NCBI RefSeq assembly: GCF_000400715.1
Contig: NZ_KE007347.1
Span: forward strand, 486,403-550,402
DNA length: 64,000 nt
From: Acinetobacter genomosp. 15BJ
Lineage (GTDB): Bacteria; Pseudomonadota; Gammaproteobacteria; Pseudomonadales; Moraxellaceae
Direction: 5' to 3'
Positions 10,167-20,044 of this stretch are shown here, in pieces. Below the pieces are notes generated by a model that worked only from the letters and a program-made list of their open reading frames with translations, did no database searches and was not told where the DNA came from. A program made the translations under genes and the position numbers. Every line of letters starts with the position of its first letter. Positions within the stretch are counted from its first letter, which is position 1.

Positions 10167-10303
10167 TTTAGATTGGTAAAATACTCGCATCAATTGAATG
10201 ATTGGCTGTAAATCCGTTAAAAAATAGAAATCTCGTCATAGGATAGTGTCAACAAATAAGTTGAGATAAAGAGATAAAACAAATCTTATCTGGGAAGAAC
10301 GAG

Positions 10304-11296
10304 ATGATTATTAAAAACGGTTTAATTGCTTTGGCATTATTCGGATTCGCTGCAGCAACGCAGGCGAAGCAAACGGTTTGTGTCTTTGATCCAGTGGGTA
10401 AATCGGGTGATGCATTTGCACTGGCAAAAGATTATGCATTAGAAGCAAAAAAGTGGGGCGCAGAGATTGATTTGCGTGCTTATGTTGATGAGCGTGTTGC
10501 GGCAGAAGATTTAAAAGTAGGGCAATGTGATGGCGCAATTATCAGTGGATTACGTGGTCGACAATTCAATAAATATGTCGGTTCACTTGATGCAGTTGGC
10601 GCTTTAACTGATTTGAAAACGGCAATTCTTGCTTATCAATTGCTCTCTAAACCACAAGCGGCAAAAAGTATGATCAATGGCCCTTATGAAATTGCGGGTC
10701 TTGGAACGATTGGTCCTGCGTATTTGTTTGTTGCTGATCGTAGTATAAATACTTTGGCTAAGGCTGCAGGTAAGAAAGTTGGTGTATTTGCTTATGATGA
10801 AGCTCAACCGAAATTGGTTGCACAAATAGGTGCACAAGCTGTTTCAGTCGATGTGACCAATGCAGGGGCGAAATTTAATAATCATCAAATTGATATTGTG
10901 CCTGCGCCAATTGTTGCCTATAAGCCTTTTGAGCTTTATAAGGGACTTGGCGATAAAGGCGGAATTGTCAAATTTCCACTGACGCAAATCTCGGCAAATT
11001 TCATTATTCGAAAGGATAAATTTCCTGAAGGGTTTGGGCAGAAATCGCGTGAATGGGTTGCGGGGCAACTCGGTCGTACTTTTAATATTATTTCAAAATA
11101 CGAAAAAGAAATTCCAACTAAGTACTGGATGATTATCCCACCTGAAGAACAAGTCAACTATATGAAGATGATGCGTGAAGCACGTATCTCACTCACTAAA
11201 GCAGGAATTTATGATCCAAAAATGATGAACTTCTTGAAAAAAGTTCGCTGCAAACAAAATCCAAACAACTTTGAATGTGCCCTCAATGATGAGTAA
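10304..11296 (+). CDS. AdeT-like putative periplasmic solute-binding protein
   Basis: A 330-aa secreted protein with a clear signal peptide (LIALALFGFAAATQAKQ, cleavage after the AQA). The mature part has a periplasmic binding-protein look: VCVFDPVGKSGDAFALAKDY, a central KKVGVFAYDEAQPKL segment, and paired Cys near the C-terminus (RCKQNPNNFEC). It resembles the Acinetobacter AdeT1/AdeT2 family. That family was first reported as an RND-type aminoglycoside efflux component but looks more like a TRAP-type solute-binding protein. No transporter membrane subunits lie beside it, so its partner is elsewhere or absent. A terminator follows. Confidence 0.75.
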   Translation: MIIKNGLIALALFGFAAATQAKQTVCVFDPVGKSGDAFALAKDYALEAKKWGAEIDLRAYVDERVAAEDLKVGQCDGAIISGLRGRQFNKYVGSLDAVGALTDLKTAILAYQLLSKPQAAKSMINGPYEIAGLGTIGPAYLFVADRSINTLAKAAGKKVGVFAYDEAQPKLVAQIGAQAVSVDVTNAGAKFNNHQIDIVPAPIVAYKPFELYKGLGDKGGIVKFPLTQISANFIIRKDKFPEGFGQKSREWVAGQLGRTFNIISKYEKEIPTKYWMIIPPEEQVNYMKMMREARISLTKAGIYDPKMMNFLKKVRCKQNPNNFECALNDE

Positions 11297-11314
11297 CGCA
11301 TGATTTGATTCATG

Positions 11315-11352
11315 AACCCTCTTTATTGATTGTAATTGAGAGGGTTTTTTTA
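11315..11352 (+). terminator. Terminator after the AdeT-like gene
   Basis: AACCCTCT (11315-11322) pairs with AGAGGGTT (11339-11346), followed by a run of T. Confidence 0.85.
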
Positions 11353-11469
11353 TTGATAAGTCAGTAGAAATTGTTAAAAATCATAACAACATTTAAGTAT
11401 GCGAAAGCCTAAGAACATGCTACAACTAAAAATGTTCAAATTTATTTGTTCTTATGATTTCCGACTGAT

Positions 11470-12246
11470 ATGACGCTACCGCACGACTTAACACCTTTAT
11501 CGCAAATTGAGTCAAATCAAGAACATATTTTAGCGATTAAGCGCAATGATTTATTACCTTTACTCAATGACCCGCATCGCCTCAATCATTATGCGGATCA
11601 TTTAGTACAAGCCCAAAGTGTCTTATTGAATGGGGTTGATCCTAAGCTGAATCAACAGTTGAGTAAAGTGATTACTCAGATTATTCAGCAGCTGTCTTTA
11701 TCAAAAAAACATTTGGGCACACGACGTTTTAATGCACTACAAAAATGGCTCGGGATTGATATTGAGTACGATGCAGGGCAGGTGAAGTATGTCAAAGATC
11801 TTGACCGCTTAATTAATGAGGCCAATCATTTAAGCCAACGCTTGCAAATCGAAATTCAAAAATCGCAGTCTCGTTTGCAACAGGCATTGGGTTTAAGGGA
11901 ACAGATGGCTGCCTATATTCAGGCTGCTGATGAGTTTTTAAAAGAATATCCTCAATTTACCAAACAGCAAGTACTTGATCATTTTGTCGAGCGACTATCT
12001 AAAAAAATTAATACCTTACAAACATTGCAAAGCAGTAATGATATTGCCATGAAGCAAATGCAATTGTCACAGCATTTGTCTTTTAACCTTCTGGACCGTT
12101 TTAAAGAGGCGCAACAGGTCTTGATTCCTGCTTGGCAATATTACTTAAAGCAAAGTCGAGAATCGCACTCGACGGCAACATTGGATCAACTCGATAAGAG
12201 TCGAGAAGATCTCATTCAAAATTTGAAAAAATCATTACAGAAATAA
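11470..12246 (+). CDS. Coiled-coil protein, probable divergent TelA paralogue
   Basis: A 258-residue soluble, helical, Gln/Leu-rich protein without a signal peptide. Its C-terminal stretch LSFNLLDRFKEAQQVLIPAW lines up by eye with the conserved TelA stretch NNLMLVDKFYAIKNITLPAW of the next gene. The preceding region (LREQMAAYIQAADEFL) resembles the YKQLGVYIAAGQL region of TelA. I infer a shortened, divergent TelA-family member encoded in tandem with a canonical one. It begins the three-gene operon, ending 9 bp before telA. Function is unknown. Confidence 0.7.
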   Translation: MTLPHDLTPLSQIESNQEHILAIKRNDLLPLLNDPHRLNHYADHLVQAQSVLLNGVDPKLNQQLSKVITQIIQQLSLSKKHLGTRRFNALQKWLGIDIEYDAGQVKYVKDLDRLINEANHLSQRLQIEIQKSQSRLQQALGLREQMAAYIQAADEFLKEYPQFTKQQVLDHFVERLSKKINTLQTLQSSNDIAMKQMQLSQHLSFNLLDRFKEAQQVLIPAWQYYLKQSRESHSTATLDQLDKSREDLIQNLKKSLQK

Positions 12247-12255
12247 GAGGGAAAT

Positions 12256-13383
12256 ATGATGTCAGATTCAGAACTTAGCAAAGCATCTCATGAGCTTGAA
12301 ATTAAGCCAGAGCAACGTTTTGAGCAGTTGAACTTAAAAGACTTAGGTCTACAACCTCAAGATTTTGCTGAAGTGATGGATGCGCATAAAGAACTGGCCG
12401 ATATCAGTACCACTGCAGTTGCAGAATACGGCAAAAATATTGCCAATAAGACATCTGCTTATACCGATGAATTATTGAGTTTGGTTCAAAATAAGGACTT
12501 AGATGCCACAGGGCAAAAGTTGAATGAGGTGGTTCAGGTTGCACAGCAACTCAATACTTCCAGTATTTTAAATAAGTCTAAAAACTCGGGTTTTTTCGGT
12601 GGTTTACTGAGCAAATTTAAGGGTGCTAAGCAAAATTTTGATCAGCACTTTAATACGACCAAAGAACAGATCGATGTGTTGGTTAAAGAGATTGAAAGTT
12701 CACAGTCAGGTTTAAAAGCACGTGTTGGAACGCTAGATAAAATGTTCGATGCGGTACAGGATGAATATAAACAACTTGGTGTTTATATCGCTGCGGGGCA
12801 ATTGAAACAGCAAGATATTCAACAGCAGATTTCGACGCTCACGACACAGGAGCAAGATCAGCAAACTACTCAACAGATCTATGATCTTAATCATTTAGCC
12901 AATAACCTTGAAAAACGAGTGAGTGATTTGCAGGTTCTACAACAATCTGCGATGCAGACTTTGCCGATGATTCGGATTATTCAGTCGAATAATTTAATGT
13001 TGGTGGATAAGTTCTATGCCATCAAGAACATTACGCTACCTGCATGGAAAAATCAGATTAGTCTGGCGATTTCACTACAAGAGCAGAAGAACAGCGTGCA
13101 GTTGGCAAAAGCGATTGATGACACCACCAATGAATTATTACGTCGTAATGCTGAGTTATTGCATCAGAACTCTGTAGATACCGCAAAAGCCAATCAACGT
13201 TCAGTGATTGATGTGGAAACACTTGAACATGTGCAAAACACCCTCATTAAAACAGTGAATGATGTGATTCAAATCCAAAAAGAAGGGATGCAAAAGCGTG
13301 CCGAAGCGACCACACGTTTGCGTGCTTTGCAGGAGAGTTTGAATCATTTGGTGCTTGAGAATAGCCAGCCACCTAAATCTTGA
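12256..13383 (+). CDS. telA: Toxic anion resistance protein, TelA/KlaA family
   Basis: A 375-aa cytoplasmic, largely alpha-helical protein of the TelA family, named from plasmid-borne tellurite resistance genes; some members are linked to tolerance of cell-envelope antimicrobials. The hallmark motif MIRIIQSNNLMLVDKFYAIK followed by TLPAWKNQ is intact around residues 240-268. The preceding helices carry the usual SGLKARVGTLDKMF segment, and the C-terminal helix has the family's HQNSVDTAKANQRSVID region. ATG 12256 follows a GAGGGA RBS. The gene is 9 bp after the TelA-like gene and 29 bp before the membrane gene, implying one transcript. The biochemical activity of the family is unresolved. Confidence 0.88.
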   Translation: MMSDSELSKASHELEIKPEQRFEQLNLKDLGLQPQDFAEVMDAHKELADISTTAVAEYGKNIANKTSAYTDELLSLVQNKDLDATGQKLNEVVQVAQQLNTSSILNKSKNSGFFGGLLSKFKGAKQNFDQHFNTTKEQIDVLVKEIESSQSGLKARVGTLDKMFDAVQDEYKQLGVYIAAGQLKQQDIQQQISTLTTQEQDQQTTQQIYDLNHLANNLEKRVSDLQVLQQSAMQTLPMIRIIQSNNLMLVDKFYAIKNITLPAWKNQISLAISLQEQKNSVQLAKAIDDTTNELLRRNAELLHQNSVDTAKANQRSVIDVETLEHVQNTLIKTVNDVIQIQKEGMQKRAEATTRLRALQESLNHLVLENSQPPKS

Positions 13384-13412
13384 TATGTTTTTAGTTGTTA
13401 AAGGAAAGATCA

Positions 13413-14330
13413 TTGTCACCCATAGAAGATTTTAGTGTACAACCGATAGACCAGCGTTTAGATGTGTTAAAAAAGCGTCAGCGTCATTTAATGATCTGGT
13501 TTGTTCTCGCCAGTAGCTTAGTCGTTGTTACGGTTGCATCGTTATTTTTGCAAAAAGAATTTATCTATCGTTTCTTTGATCTTTCCACACATGTTCAGGC
13601 TTTGGATTTACCTTATCATGTTCAAGAATTGGTGCCATTTAAACAACCTGTGGATTACTTCTTTAATTTGTTGTCATGGTTTGGTTGGTTGTTTCTAAAA
13701 ATTTTTGTTTCATTCATTGGTGCCTTTTTATTGGTCAGTTGGGCGAAGAAATTTAAATTTTTTCAGCAACGTTTTCAGGCATGGACACAGCGTATTCTGG
13801 CGTGGGTGATTTCATTTATTTTACTTTGGTCAGGTCTGACCTACATCCAGTATGACTGGAAAGATGAAACTAAGCAGGCTTATCAACAATGGATGAGCTA
13901 TCAAAACAATATTGTTGAAAGTCAGATTGCTCAAGATTTACAACAAGCAGATATAGACGCAACTGAAAAAGCCTATGTCTTGGCACAAGTCGCGTTGTTG
14001 CACCAACCTATTGATCGAAAGACTGCTAATGTTTATGTGAATCAGTTAATTAGTACCGAGAAGGCTAATCCTGATCAGTTTCAGCGCTATGATTTCAAGC
14101 CTGAGCAATTATGGGTCATGCAGCAGCAGTTGTACGGCAAAAGTATTACTTCAGTCACTCAACCTTTAGATCAACGTGCTCAGCAAGCAGAGCGTGTTTC
14201 TCAGATTGTGAACATGATTTTATGGGGGGTGATTGTATTGGCAGTTGCTTTAAGTGCAATTTTATATGTACTTGCCAAAAATTTGAAAAATCGCCGTGTT
14301 CGAATTACCCAGAAGCTTGATGTCTTGTAA
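13413..14330 (+). CDS. Uncharacterised four-helix membrane protein of the telA operon
   Basis: About 305 aa with four predicted membrane segments: around residues 20-42 (WFVLASSLVVVTVASLFL), 80-108, 125-145 and 270-290. A long soluble helical loop (about 150-265) lies between the third and fourth and is rich in Gln and Ala. No recognised family motif was found. The start is probably TTG 13413, placed 5 nt after AAAGGAAAGA, rather than the TTG at 13395, which has no RBS. The position directly after telA suggests it is the membrane partner of the two TelA-like proteins; that is inference. Confidence 0.7.
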   Translation: MSPIEDFSVQPIDQRLDVLKKRQRHLMIWFVLASSLVVVTVASLFLQKEFIYRFFDLSTHVQALDLPYHVQELVPFKQPVDYFFNLLSWFGWLFLKIFVSFIGAFLLVSWAKKFKFFQQRFQAWTQRILAWVISFILLWSGLTYIQYDWKDETKQAYQQWMSYQNNIVESQIAQDLQQADIDATEKAYVLAQVALLHQPIDRKTANVYVNQLISTEKANPDQFQRYDFKPEQLWVMQQQLYGKSITSVTQPLDQRAQQAERVSQIVNMILWGVIVLAVALSAILYVLAKNLKNRRVRITQKLDVL

Positions 14331-14374
14331 ATCAATGTTCGGTTTATCCGATTAAAACTATAAAAACATACTGT

Positions 14375-14403
14375 TTTACCTGTTTAGTACTTTTGCGTAC
14401 TAT
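14375..14403 (+). promoter_or_regulatory. Candidate ahpF promoter with internal palindrome
   Basis: TTTACC (14375-14380) and TACTAT (14398-14403) are spaced 17 bp, a plausible sigma-70 promoter giving a leader of about 45 nt. Between and overlapping them is the inverted repeat AGTAC-N6-GTACT (14386-14401), positioned like an operator. It does not match the full four-tetramer OxyR pattern convincingly. Confidence 0.5.
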
Positions 14404-14457
14404 AGCCTTAATGAATGAATTTAGCTGATTTAAAAATCTTAGCGTTTGGAGAAATAC

Positions 14458-16023
14458 ATGTTAGATCAAAATATTAAAACTCAATTAAAAGCTTACTTAG
14501 AACGTTTAGAAAGTCCAATCGAGTTGGTTGCTGCTTTAGATGACTCAGACAAAGCAGAAAAAATCAAAGAACTGGTGACTGAAATTGCTGAACTTTCTGA
14601 CCAAGTTACGGCGCGTTTTGACGGTTCAAACGCTCGCCGTCCTAGTTTCGGTGTAGCTAAAGTAGGTGAACAACCACGTGTGTTCTTTGCTGGCTTGCCG
14701 ATGGGACATGAGTTTACTTCTTTGATCTTGGCATTATTACAAGTATCAGGTTATGCACCTAAAGTGTCTGATGACGTACTCACTCAGATCAAAGGCCTCA
14801 ACTTAACTGCAAACTTTGATGTGTTTGTATCGCTGAGCTGCCATAACTGTCCAGATGTAGTGCAAGCACTCAACTTAATCGCGATTAACAACCCAAATAC
14901 CACGGCAACCATGATTGATGGTGCTTTCTTCCAAGATGAAGTTGAAGAACGCAAAATCTTGGCGGTGCCAATGGTGTTCCAAGACAACCAACACATTGGT
15001 CAAGGGCGTATGACTTTGGAAGAAATCGTTGCCAAGTTGGATAGCAATTCAGCTGAGAAAGATGCAGCAGCAATCAATGCCAAAGATGCATTTGATGTGT
15101 TGGTGATTGGTGGTGGCCCTGCGGGTGGTACTGCGGCAATCTACGCAGCACGTAAAGGCATTAAAACTGGTATCGTGGCTGAACGCTTCGGTGGTCAGGT
15201 GATGGATACCATGGACATTGAGAACTTTACCACTGTTCAAAAAACTGTGGGTCCTCAGTTCGCTCAAGATATGGAAGCACATGTCCGTGAATACGGTGTG
15301 GATATCATGAACTTACAACGTGTCAGCAAGATCACAGGTGCAGATCAAACGGCCAATGGTCTGGTTGAGGTTGAACTGGAAAATGGTGCCAAGCTTGAAT
15401 CGAAAACCATCATCCTGTCTACAGGTGCACGTTGGAGAGAAATGAATGTACCGGGTGAAGCTGAATACCGTACTCGTGGTGTCGCATATTGCCCACATTG
15501 TGATGGTCCACTATTCAAAGGCAAGCGTGTTGCGGTGATTGGTGGTGGTAACTCAGGTGTCGAAGCCGCGATTGACCTTGCTGGCATTGTTGAATATGTG
15601 ACTTTGGTTGAATTTGATACCAAACTTCGTGCAGACCAAGTATTGCAGGACAAGCTAAATAGCTTGCCAAATACCACTGTAATCCTGAATGCACTCAGTA
15701 CAGAAGTGGTCGGTGACGGTTCACAAGTAACAGCGCTGAAATACAAAGATCGCGGCACTGAGGTTGAACACACGGTTGAACTTGCAGGGATCTTCGTACA
15801 AATTGGTTTATTGCCAAACACGGATTTCTTAAAGAACAGTGCGGTTGAACTCAGCAACCGTGGTGAGATCGTGATTAATGATCGCAATGAAACCAATGTC
15901 AAAGGTGTATTTGCTGCGGGTGACTGTACCACAGTACCGTACAAGCAAATCATCATTGCCACAGGTGAAGGCGCCAAAGCATCTCTATCTGCCTTTGATT
16001 ATATGATCCGTTCTGGCGTATAA
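14458..16023 (+). CDS. ahpF: Alkyl hydroperoxide reductase subunit F
   Basis: NADH-dependent flavoprotein disulfide reductase that recycles the peroxiredoxin AhpC. At 521 aa it has the full two-part architecture: an N-terminal pair of thioredoxin-like folds with the redox motif CHNCPD (near residue 128), then a thioredoxin-reductase-like part with the FAD motif [19 protein letters not shown] (near 215), the redox-active CPHC (near 345) and a second dinucleotide fold [15 protein letters not shown] 14458 has GGAGA just upstream. ahpC is not adjacent, so ahpF is expressed on its own here. Peroxide-responsive control is expected from the family but not proven by the promoter sequence. Confidence 0.97.
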   Translation: MLDQNIKTQLKAYLERLESPIELVAALDDSDKAEKIKELVTEIAELSDQVTARFDGSNARRPSFGVAKVGEQPRVFFAGLPMGHEFTSLILALLQVSGYAPKVSDDVLTQIKGLNLTANFDVFVSLSCHNCPDVVQALNLIAINNPNTTATMIDGAFFQDEVEERKILAVPMVFQDNQHIGQGRMTLEEIVAKLDSNSAEKDAAAINAKDAFDVLVIGGGPAGGTAAIYAARKGIKTGIVAERFGGQVMDTMDIENFTTVQKTVGPQFAQDMEAHVREYGVDIMNLQRVSKITGADQTANGLVEVELENGAKLESKTIILSTGARWREMNVPGEAEYRTRGVAYCPHCDGPLFKGKRVAVIGGGNSGVEAAIDLAGIVEYVTLVEFDTKLRADQVLQDKLNSLPNTTVILNALSTEVVGDGSQVTALKYKDRGTEVEHTVELAGIFVQIGLLPNTDFLKNSAVELSNRGEIVINDRNETNVKGVFAAGDCTTVPYKQIIIATGEGAKASLSAFDYMIRSGV

Positions 16024-16035
16024 ATGATTTGATCT

Positions 16036-16067
16036 AAAAAAGCCCCACACAGTTGGGGCTTTTTTTA
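16036..16067. terminator. Bidirectional terminator between ahpF and the convergent esterase
   Basis: AAAAAAGCCCCA and TGGGGCTTTTTT form a strong stem with A/T runs on both sides. It lies between two converging genes, so it can serve both strands. Confidence 0.9.
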
Positions 16068-16073
16068 TTGTGT

Positions 16074-18092
16074 TTAGTTCTTCGGTTTATATAAACCGTG
16101 ATCGACAAGGTGTTCACGTAAGATACGGCGTAACTCCAACACCGCTTCTGGTGTTTCCTGAATCGAGTGACCGCCAGTGAAAATCTTCTCGGAAACAGCA
16201 CCATCTAAATGTGCACTTTTATAAGGAACAATCCCGTCTGTAATGATATTTGGATCATTACTCTTGGTAATGTTCCCCATAATCGAGTGAAAAACCAGTC
16301 CATTTTCTGGCGGAATAGACGCGGTTAATTCCATAAACTTGGATTTTTTACTGAGATCACTTGGACCATTTTGAATCACATCATTGGTCAGTGTTTTGAC
16401 AAAATCTTTAAGATCCATGTCATCACTGGTGAGTGTATCTGCCAAAGTAGTCAAGAAGGTTGCAGGGAGTTTGATGATTTTACGTGCGGCCAGTGTAAAC
16501 CAACGATCGGCAAAGTCAGTTCCTTTATGTGGAGCAGCCAAGAAAATGGCACGATCAAAATTGGTTATCGGTTCCATTTTAAGTCGTTCACCAATCACAG
16601 GGTGTTTACGCAAACGAGTTTGTTGACGGCTACTCATCATGGTCAGAGCTTGTTTGGAAATATCAGCATTGCTCACCAAGAGTCGACTGATAATGCCTCC
16701 CATACTATGCCCAATTAAAACCGCATCTTGTGCTGCAGCATCTTTATTGTTGAGTGAGCCAAAGGCTTGTTTTAATAAGGCGTAAATTTGAAAACGGCTT
16801 TCTAGAATTGGCATATTGGTTGAATAAAACACTTGCCAAACTTGATAGTGTTCACGTAGTACCGCATCACCCATAATATCATTGGTCACTGCAATCCATG
16901 CCTCAGGGCTGCTGGCAAGACCATGTACCAATACAATCACTTTCTTGTTCGGATTATATGGTTCAAGCATATAGAGATGTGGCATGGTCAGATGCTGATC
17001 ACGATCAATTAAAGTTAAATAAGCCGCTGCACCTAAATTATTCTCAGCTAACCAGAGTCCATAAGGTGCAGAGAAATTGGCTGCAAGCGAATATTCTTTA
17101 CCTGCAATACTGACTTTCTCAACGCTATAAGGGTCATAAACCTTTACTTCAAAGTCTGGATTATTTAAAACATCATTAATGGTTGCGGCTGCATTCTTGG
17201 GTTGCGCAATAATGGTCGCAGCCAAATAACGTGCTTTATGAATATTAGGGTTAATTCCATTTGGATAACTATAACTTAATGGATCAAGAATATATTTATT
17301 TTCCCCATGGGCAGCATCTGTTGAAGGAAACACGGCTACGAAATCTGAACCGAAACCATCTCGGCGGTTAATGGCTCTTAATCCTGAAAAGTTCATGTTA
17401 TAGCTGGAAATAAATTTCTCCAGCTTCATATTTTGTAAGCGTTGATAAGATTGAATGTCTATTGTATAGGTGCTTTTGCCAATTTGAATGGTCGGGCTAA
17501 TGGTTTTAGAAGGATTTCTTAAGCTATGCACATTCACCAATTTGGTTAAAGCTTGATTGTAAAAGTCTCGAATCTGGACCTGACGGTTATCAAAAATGCG
17601 TTCTTGCGGCTGACGTGACGTTTTGAACAAATATGCATAGCTATAACGGATGCTTTTATCTAAAGCTTCAAGCTCTTGATCTAAGCATTGCTCGTATGTC
17701 TTTTGTATGGCTTTCTGTTCTTCTTCAGGTTTGTGTTTTGTCAGTTTGCTGATTTTACATTCGGACGCGTCGGACAGACTCAGCGCTTTTGAGAGATAGA
17801 GCTCGCTCGCTGTAGATAAAAGTTGCTCATCCTGAATTTGCGGAATTTTGTGTAGATCTGCAATACACTCATTTGGTGTTTGCATACACACTTTGGCTTC
17901 TTTGCCAGACATCGACAAGACATTGAGGCTGGCTTCACTGAGCTTCTTTTGCGTAAGAATGCTATTACGTTCGTTGGCAATCGTCACATTGAGAGCTTGT
18001 TGTTTGATACTGACAACTTGGCAGCCACTCATCACGGCGGTGCTTAGGAGAGAGATAAAAAATAGACGCTTTTTCGGTGTAAATGCTAGCAT
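16074..18092 (-). CDS. Lipoprotein alpha/beta hydrolase (esterase/lipase-like)
   Basis: A 672-residue lipoprotein. The N-terminus has Lys/Arg, a hydrophobic core and a lipobox-like STAVMSGC, so it should be acylated and membrane anchored facing the periplasm or outer membrane. The hydrolase half shows VLVHGLASSPEAW (near residue 385, oxyanion-hole HG), the nucleophile elbow GHSMGG (near 460) and a likely catalytic His in GGHSIQET (near 645). The N-terminal ~350 residues are family-specific and unrecognised. Substrate is unknown; a carboxylester or phospholipid is reasonable. Its 3' end abuts the shared terminator with ahpF. Confidence 0.82.
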   Translation of the reverse strand: MLAFTPKKRLFFISLLSTAVMSGCQVVSIKQQALNVTIANERNSILTQKKLSEASLNVLSMSGKEAKVCMQTPNECIADLHKIPQIQDEQLLSTASELYLSKALSLSDASECKISKLTKHKPEEEQKAIQKTYEQCLDQELEALDKSIRYSYAYLFKTSRQPQERIFDNRQVQIRDFYNQALTKLVNVHSLRNPSKTISPTIQIGKSTYTIDIQSYQRLQNMKLEKFISSYNMNFSGLRAINRRDGFGSDFVAVFPSTDAAHGENKYILDPLSYSYPNGINPNIHKARYLAATIIAQPKNAAATINDVLNNPDFEVKVYDPYSVEKVSIAGKEYSLAANFSAPYGLWLAENNLGAAAYLTLIDRDQHLTMPHLYMLEPYNPNKKVIVLVHGLASSPEAWIAVTNDIMGDAVLREHYQVWQVFYSTNMPILESRFQIYALLKQAFGSLNNKDAAAQDAVLIGHSMGGIISRLLVSNADISKQALTMMSSRQQTRLRKHPVIGERLKMEPITNFDRAIFLAAPHKGTDFADRWFTLAARKIIKLPATFLTTLADTLTSDDMDLKDFVKTLTNDVIQNGPSDLSKKSKFMELTASIPPENGLVFHSIMGNITKSNDPNIITDGIVPYKSAHLDGAVSEKIFTGGHSIQETPEAVLELRRILREHLVDHGLYKPKN

Positions 18093-18162
18093 GGTATGTC
18101 AGCAAGTTCGCTGGAAGATTGTAGCTATAATACGAAAATCGAATGTTTTTTCAATCATAGAT

Positions 18163-18195
18163 AAAAAAATAGACTGCACACAGCAGTCTATTTTT
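18163..18195 (-). terminator. Terminator of the TPR-like lipoprotein gene
   Basis: AATAGACTGC (18168-18177), loop ACACA, GCAGTCTATT (18183-18192). On the minus strand the stem is followed by a T-run. It lies just past the stop codon at 18219. Confidence 0.8.
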
Positions 18196-18218
18196 GTAAT
18201 GCGATTCTACAAGCCCAA

Positions 18219-19118
18219 TTAGTTCAGAACTTGCCACACATTCCAGCGTTTTCCAGCTTCAACTTCTTTGATCAAGCGGTCTGTCACTTCTGCTTCATCA
18301 GGATAGTTGATTTTATAGTTTTTCAAGGTTTGAAGCGCATTTTTCTTTTGCTCTAACCATAAATAGTTGTTGGCAGCAGAAAGATAAGCTTCTTGAACGC
18401 CACCTTTCATTGCTTTATCTAAATATGGAATTGCCTCACGTTGGCCACCGCCTTCTGATAAGCCAAAACCAAACCAGAAGTTTGTTTCAGGGTCATTTGG
18501 GCTGATCGCAAGAATACGTTGTGCATAAGTTAATGACTTTGAGGTATAAGATGTACCTAAGTCTAAGTTACGTGCCATCACGCTTGCTTTAAATGCGCGA
18601 GTCAAGATATCTAAAGAAGCATTTGGCTGTTCGGCTAAAGCATCCAGTTTCTGCGTGGTTTCTTTTAACTTCACTTCATAGCCCTTACGTTCTTGACGTT
18701 CTGGGAAACGAGGTGGGTAGTGACGTGCTTTACCTTCAACTAATTGTAAAAAGTCATCGATTTCAGTGACATCAATTTCATTCTCACCAGCAAGAACCGC
18801 ATATTTCATGTTGCGTTGTTTGTTGTCAATGGTTGGGACGATCAACTTATTGATGTCTAGTGTGGTTGATTTGGTTGGATCGCTTTGTAAAGACACCACC
18901 ATTTTCGTGACAGGTTGAGCAGCAGCATCTTTAATTGCGACTTCAAAACTTGGTGGAGCATCATACTTGGTTGGATTTAAAGCATAGAATGGAGGAGTTG
19001 GATCTGGTTCCTTGAACACAAAGGGTTCAGCAACCTTCTCTTTTTTAACAGGGGCAACGCCACAGGCCGTCAAAAAAGAAGTTGAAAGTACAAGTAATGC
19101 CAAAGGCTTAAAATTCAT
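18219..19118 (-). CDS. Lipoprotein with TPR-like C-terminal half
   Basis: A 299-aa lipoprotein; the signal peptide ends in FLTACG, a good lipobox. A proline-rich linker (EPDPTPPFYALNPTKYDAPP) follows the acylated Cys. The C-terminal half is helical with TPR-like spacing (AQRILAISPNDPETNFWFGFGLSEGG, then AIPYLDKAMKGG and ALQTLKNYKINYPDEAEV). No enzyme motif is present. It is probably a periplasm-facing scaffold. It is transcribed alone, with its own terminator, between the esterase and cysE. Confidence 0.72.
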   Translation of the reverse strand: MNFKPLALLVLSTSFLTACGVAPVKKEKVAEPFVFKEPDPTPPFYALNPTKYDAPPSFEVAIKDAAAQPVTKMVVSLQSDPTKSTTLDINKLIVPTIDNKQRNMKYAVLAGENEIDVTEIDDFLQLVEGKARHYPPRFPERQERKGYEVKLKETTQKLDALAEQPNASLDILTRAFKASVMARNLDLGTSYTSKSLTYAQRILAISPNDPETNFWFGFGLSEGGGQREAIPYLDKAMKGGVQEAYLSAANNYLWLEQKKNALQTLKNYKINYPDEAEVTDRLIKEVEAGKRWNVWQVLN

Positions 19119-19231
19119 GCTTTACATCCATTAATTTTAGTTAAATGAGAAGTAGATCGTTGGTTTCACCAGTCTAGGAAAAGCAAAACCAACTTGCAAT
19201 GAGAAGCTTGTTACATTTTTTATATATTTGA

Positions 19232-20044
19232 TTAGGTTGCCGAAGTTTTGTTCTGTGCTTCGCATTCACGCCTAACTTCTTCAATAATTTTGAGTTCTTC
19301 TTTACTCAATGGTTGAGTTTTTGAACTTTGCGAGGTGAAGCTCGGGTCAAGTTCAGACAGACGTTGGCAAAGTATGTTCATACGTTTTTCGTTCTTTTGC
19401 ATACGATCGAGTAAAACGCGAATGCCTTCTAAAATAGGATCTGACTGATCTTGTGTTGTCGCATAAGGTTCGAAACCAATACTTTCTGCGTAGTCACGGC
19501 GACTGACTTCGTCTTGTTCGATTTGACTTTTGTCTTTGAAAATATAACGGGCAGGGTTACCAACGGCAGTTACGCCTGCAGGTACTTCTTTGGTAACGAC
19601 GGCATTTGAACCAACCTTAGCACCTTTATGTACTGTAAATGGGCCTAAGATTTTTGCACCAGCACCAACAACCACGCCATCTTCAAGTGTTGGATGACGT
19701 TTGCCTTTATTCCATGTGGTTCCACCTAAGGTGACACTATGATAAAGCGTTACATCATCACCGATCTCAGCTGTTTCACCAATCACCACCCCCATGCCGT
19801 GATCGATAAAAAAACGCTTACCGATTTTTGCACCAGGATGAATTTCAATACCAGTTGCAAAGCGGCTAAAAGAAGAAAGTAGGCGGGCAGTGCCTTTGTA
19901 TTCTTTTTTCCAAAGCTCATGCGCCATGCGATGCATAATCAGTGCATGGATACCTGGATAGGTTGTGAGAACTTCTAGTGTATTTCGAGCTGCAGGATCA
20001 CGTGCAAATACAGCCTCAATATCTTCTTTAAGCTGTTTAATCAT
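19232..20044 (-). CDS. cysE: Serine O-acetyltransferase
   Basis: Makes O-acetylserine from serine and acetyl-CoA, the first step of cysteine synthesis. At 270 aa it has the N-terminal helical region typical of CysE and a C-terminal left-handed beta-helix of hexapeptide repeats. The active-site segment [17 protein letters not shown] and the VTLGGT and [12 protein letters not shown] repeats are intact. A ~70-residue C-terminal helical tail follows the repeats. The start codon overlaps the end of trmJ by 8 bp, suggesting translational coupling. Feedback inhibition by cysteine is expected from the family. Confidence 0.95.
   Translation of the reverse strand: MIKQLKEDIEAVFARDPAARNTLEVLTTYPGIHALIMHRMAHELWKKEYKGTARLLSSFSRFATGIEIHPGAKIGKRFFIDHGMGVVIGETAEIGDDVTLYHSVTLGGTTWNKGKRHPTLEDGVVVGAGAKILGPFTVHKGAKVGSNAVVTKEVPAGVTAVGNPARYIFKDKSQIEQDEVSRRDYAESIGFEPYATTQDQSDPILEGIRVLLDRMQKNEKRMNILCQRLSELDPSFTSQSSKTQPLSKEELKIIEEVRRECEAQNKTSAT

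Noticed and set aside
15345..15977. Long antisense open frame within ahpF
   Set aside because: It mirrors the codon bias of ahpF, and its composition (Ser/Thr/Pro rich) is typical of an antisense shadow.
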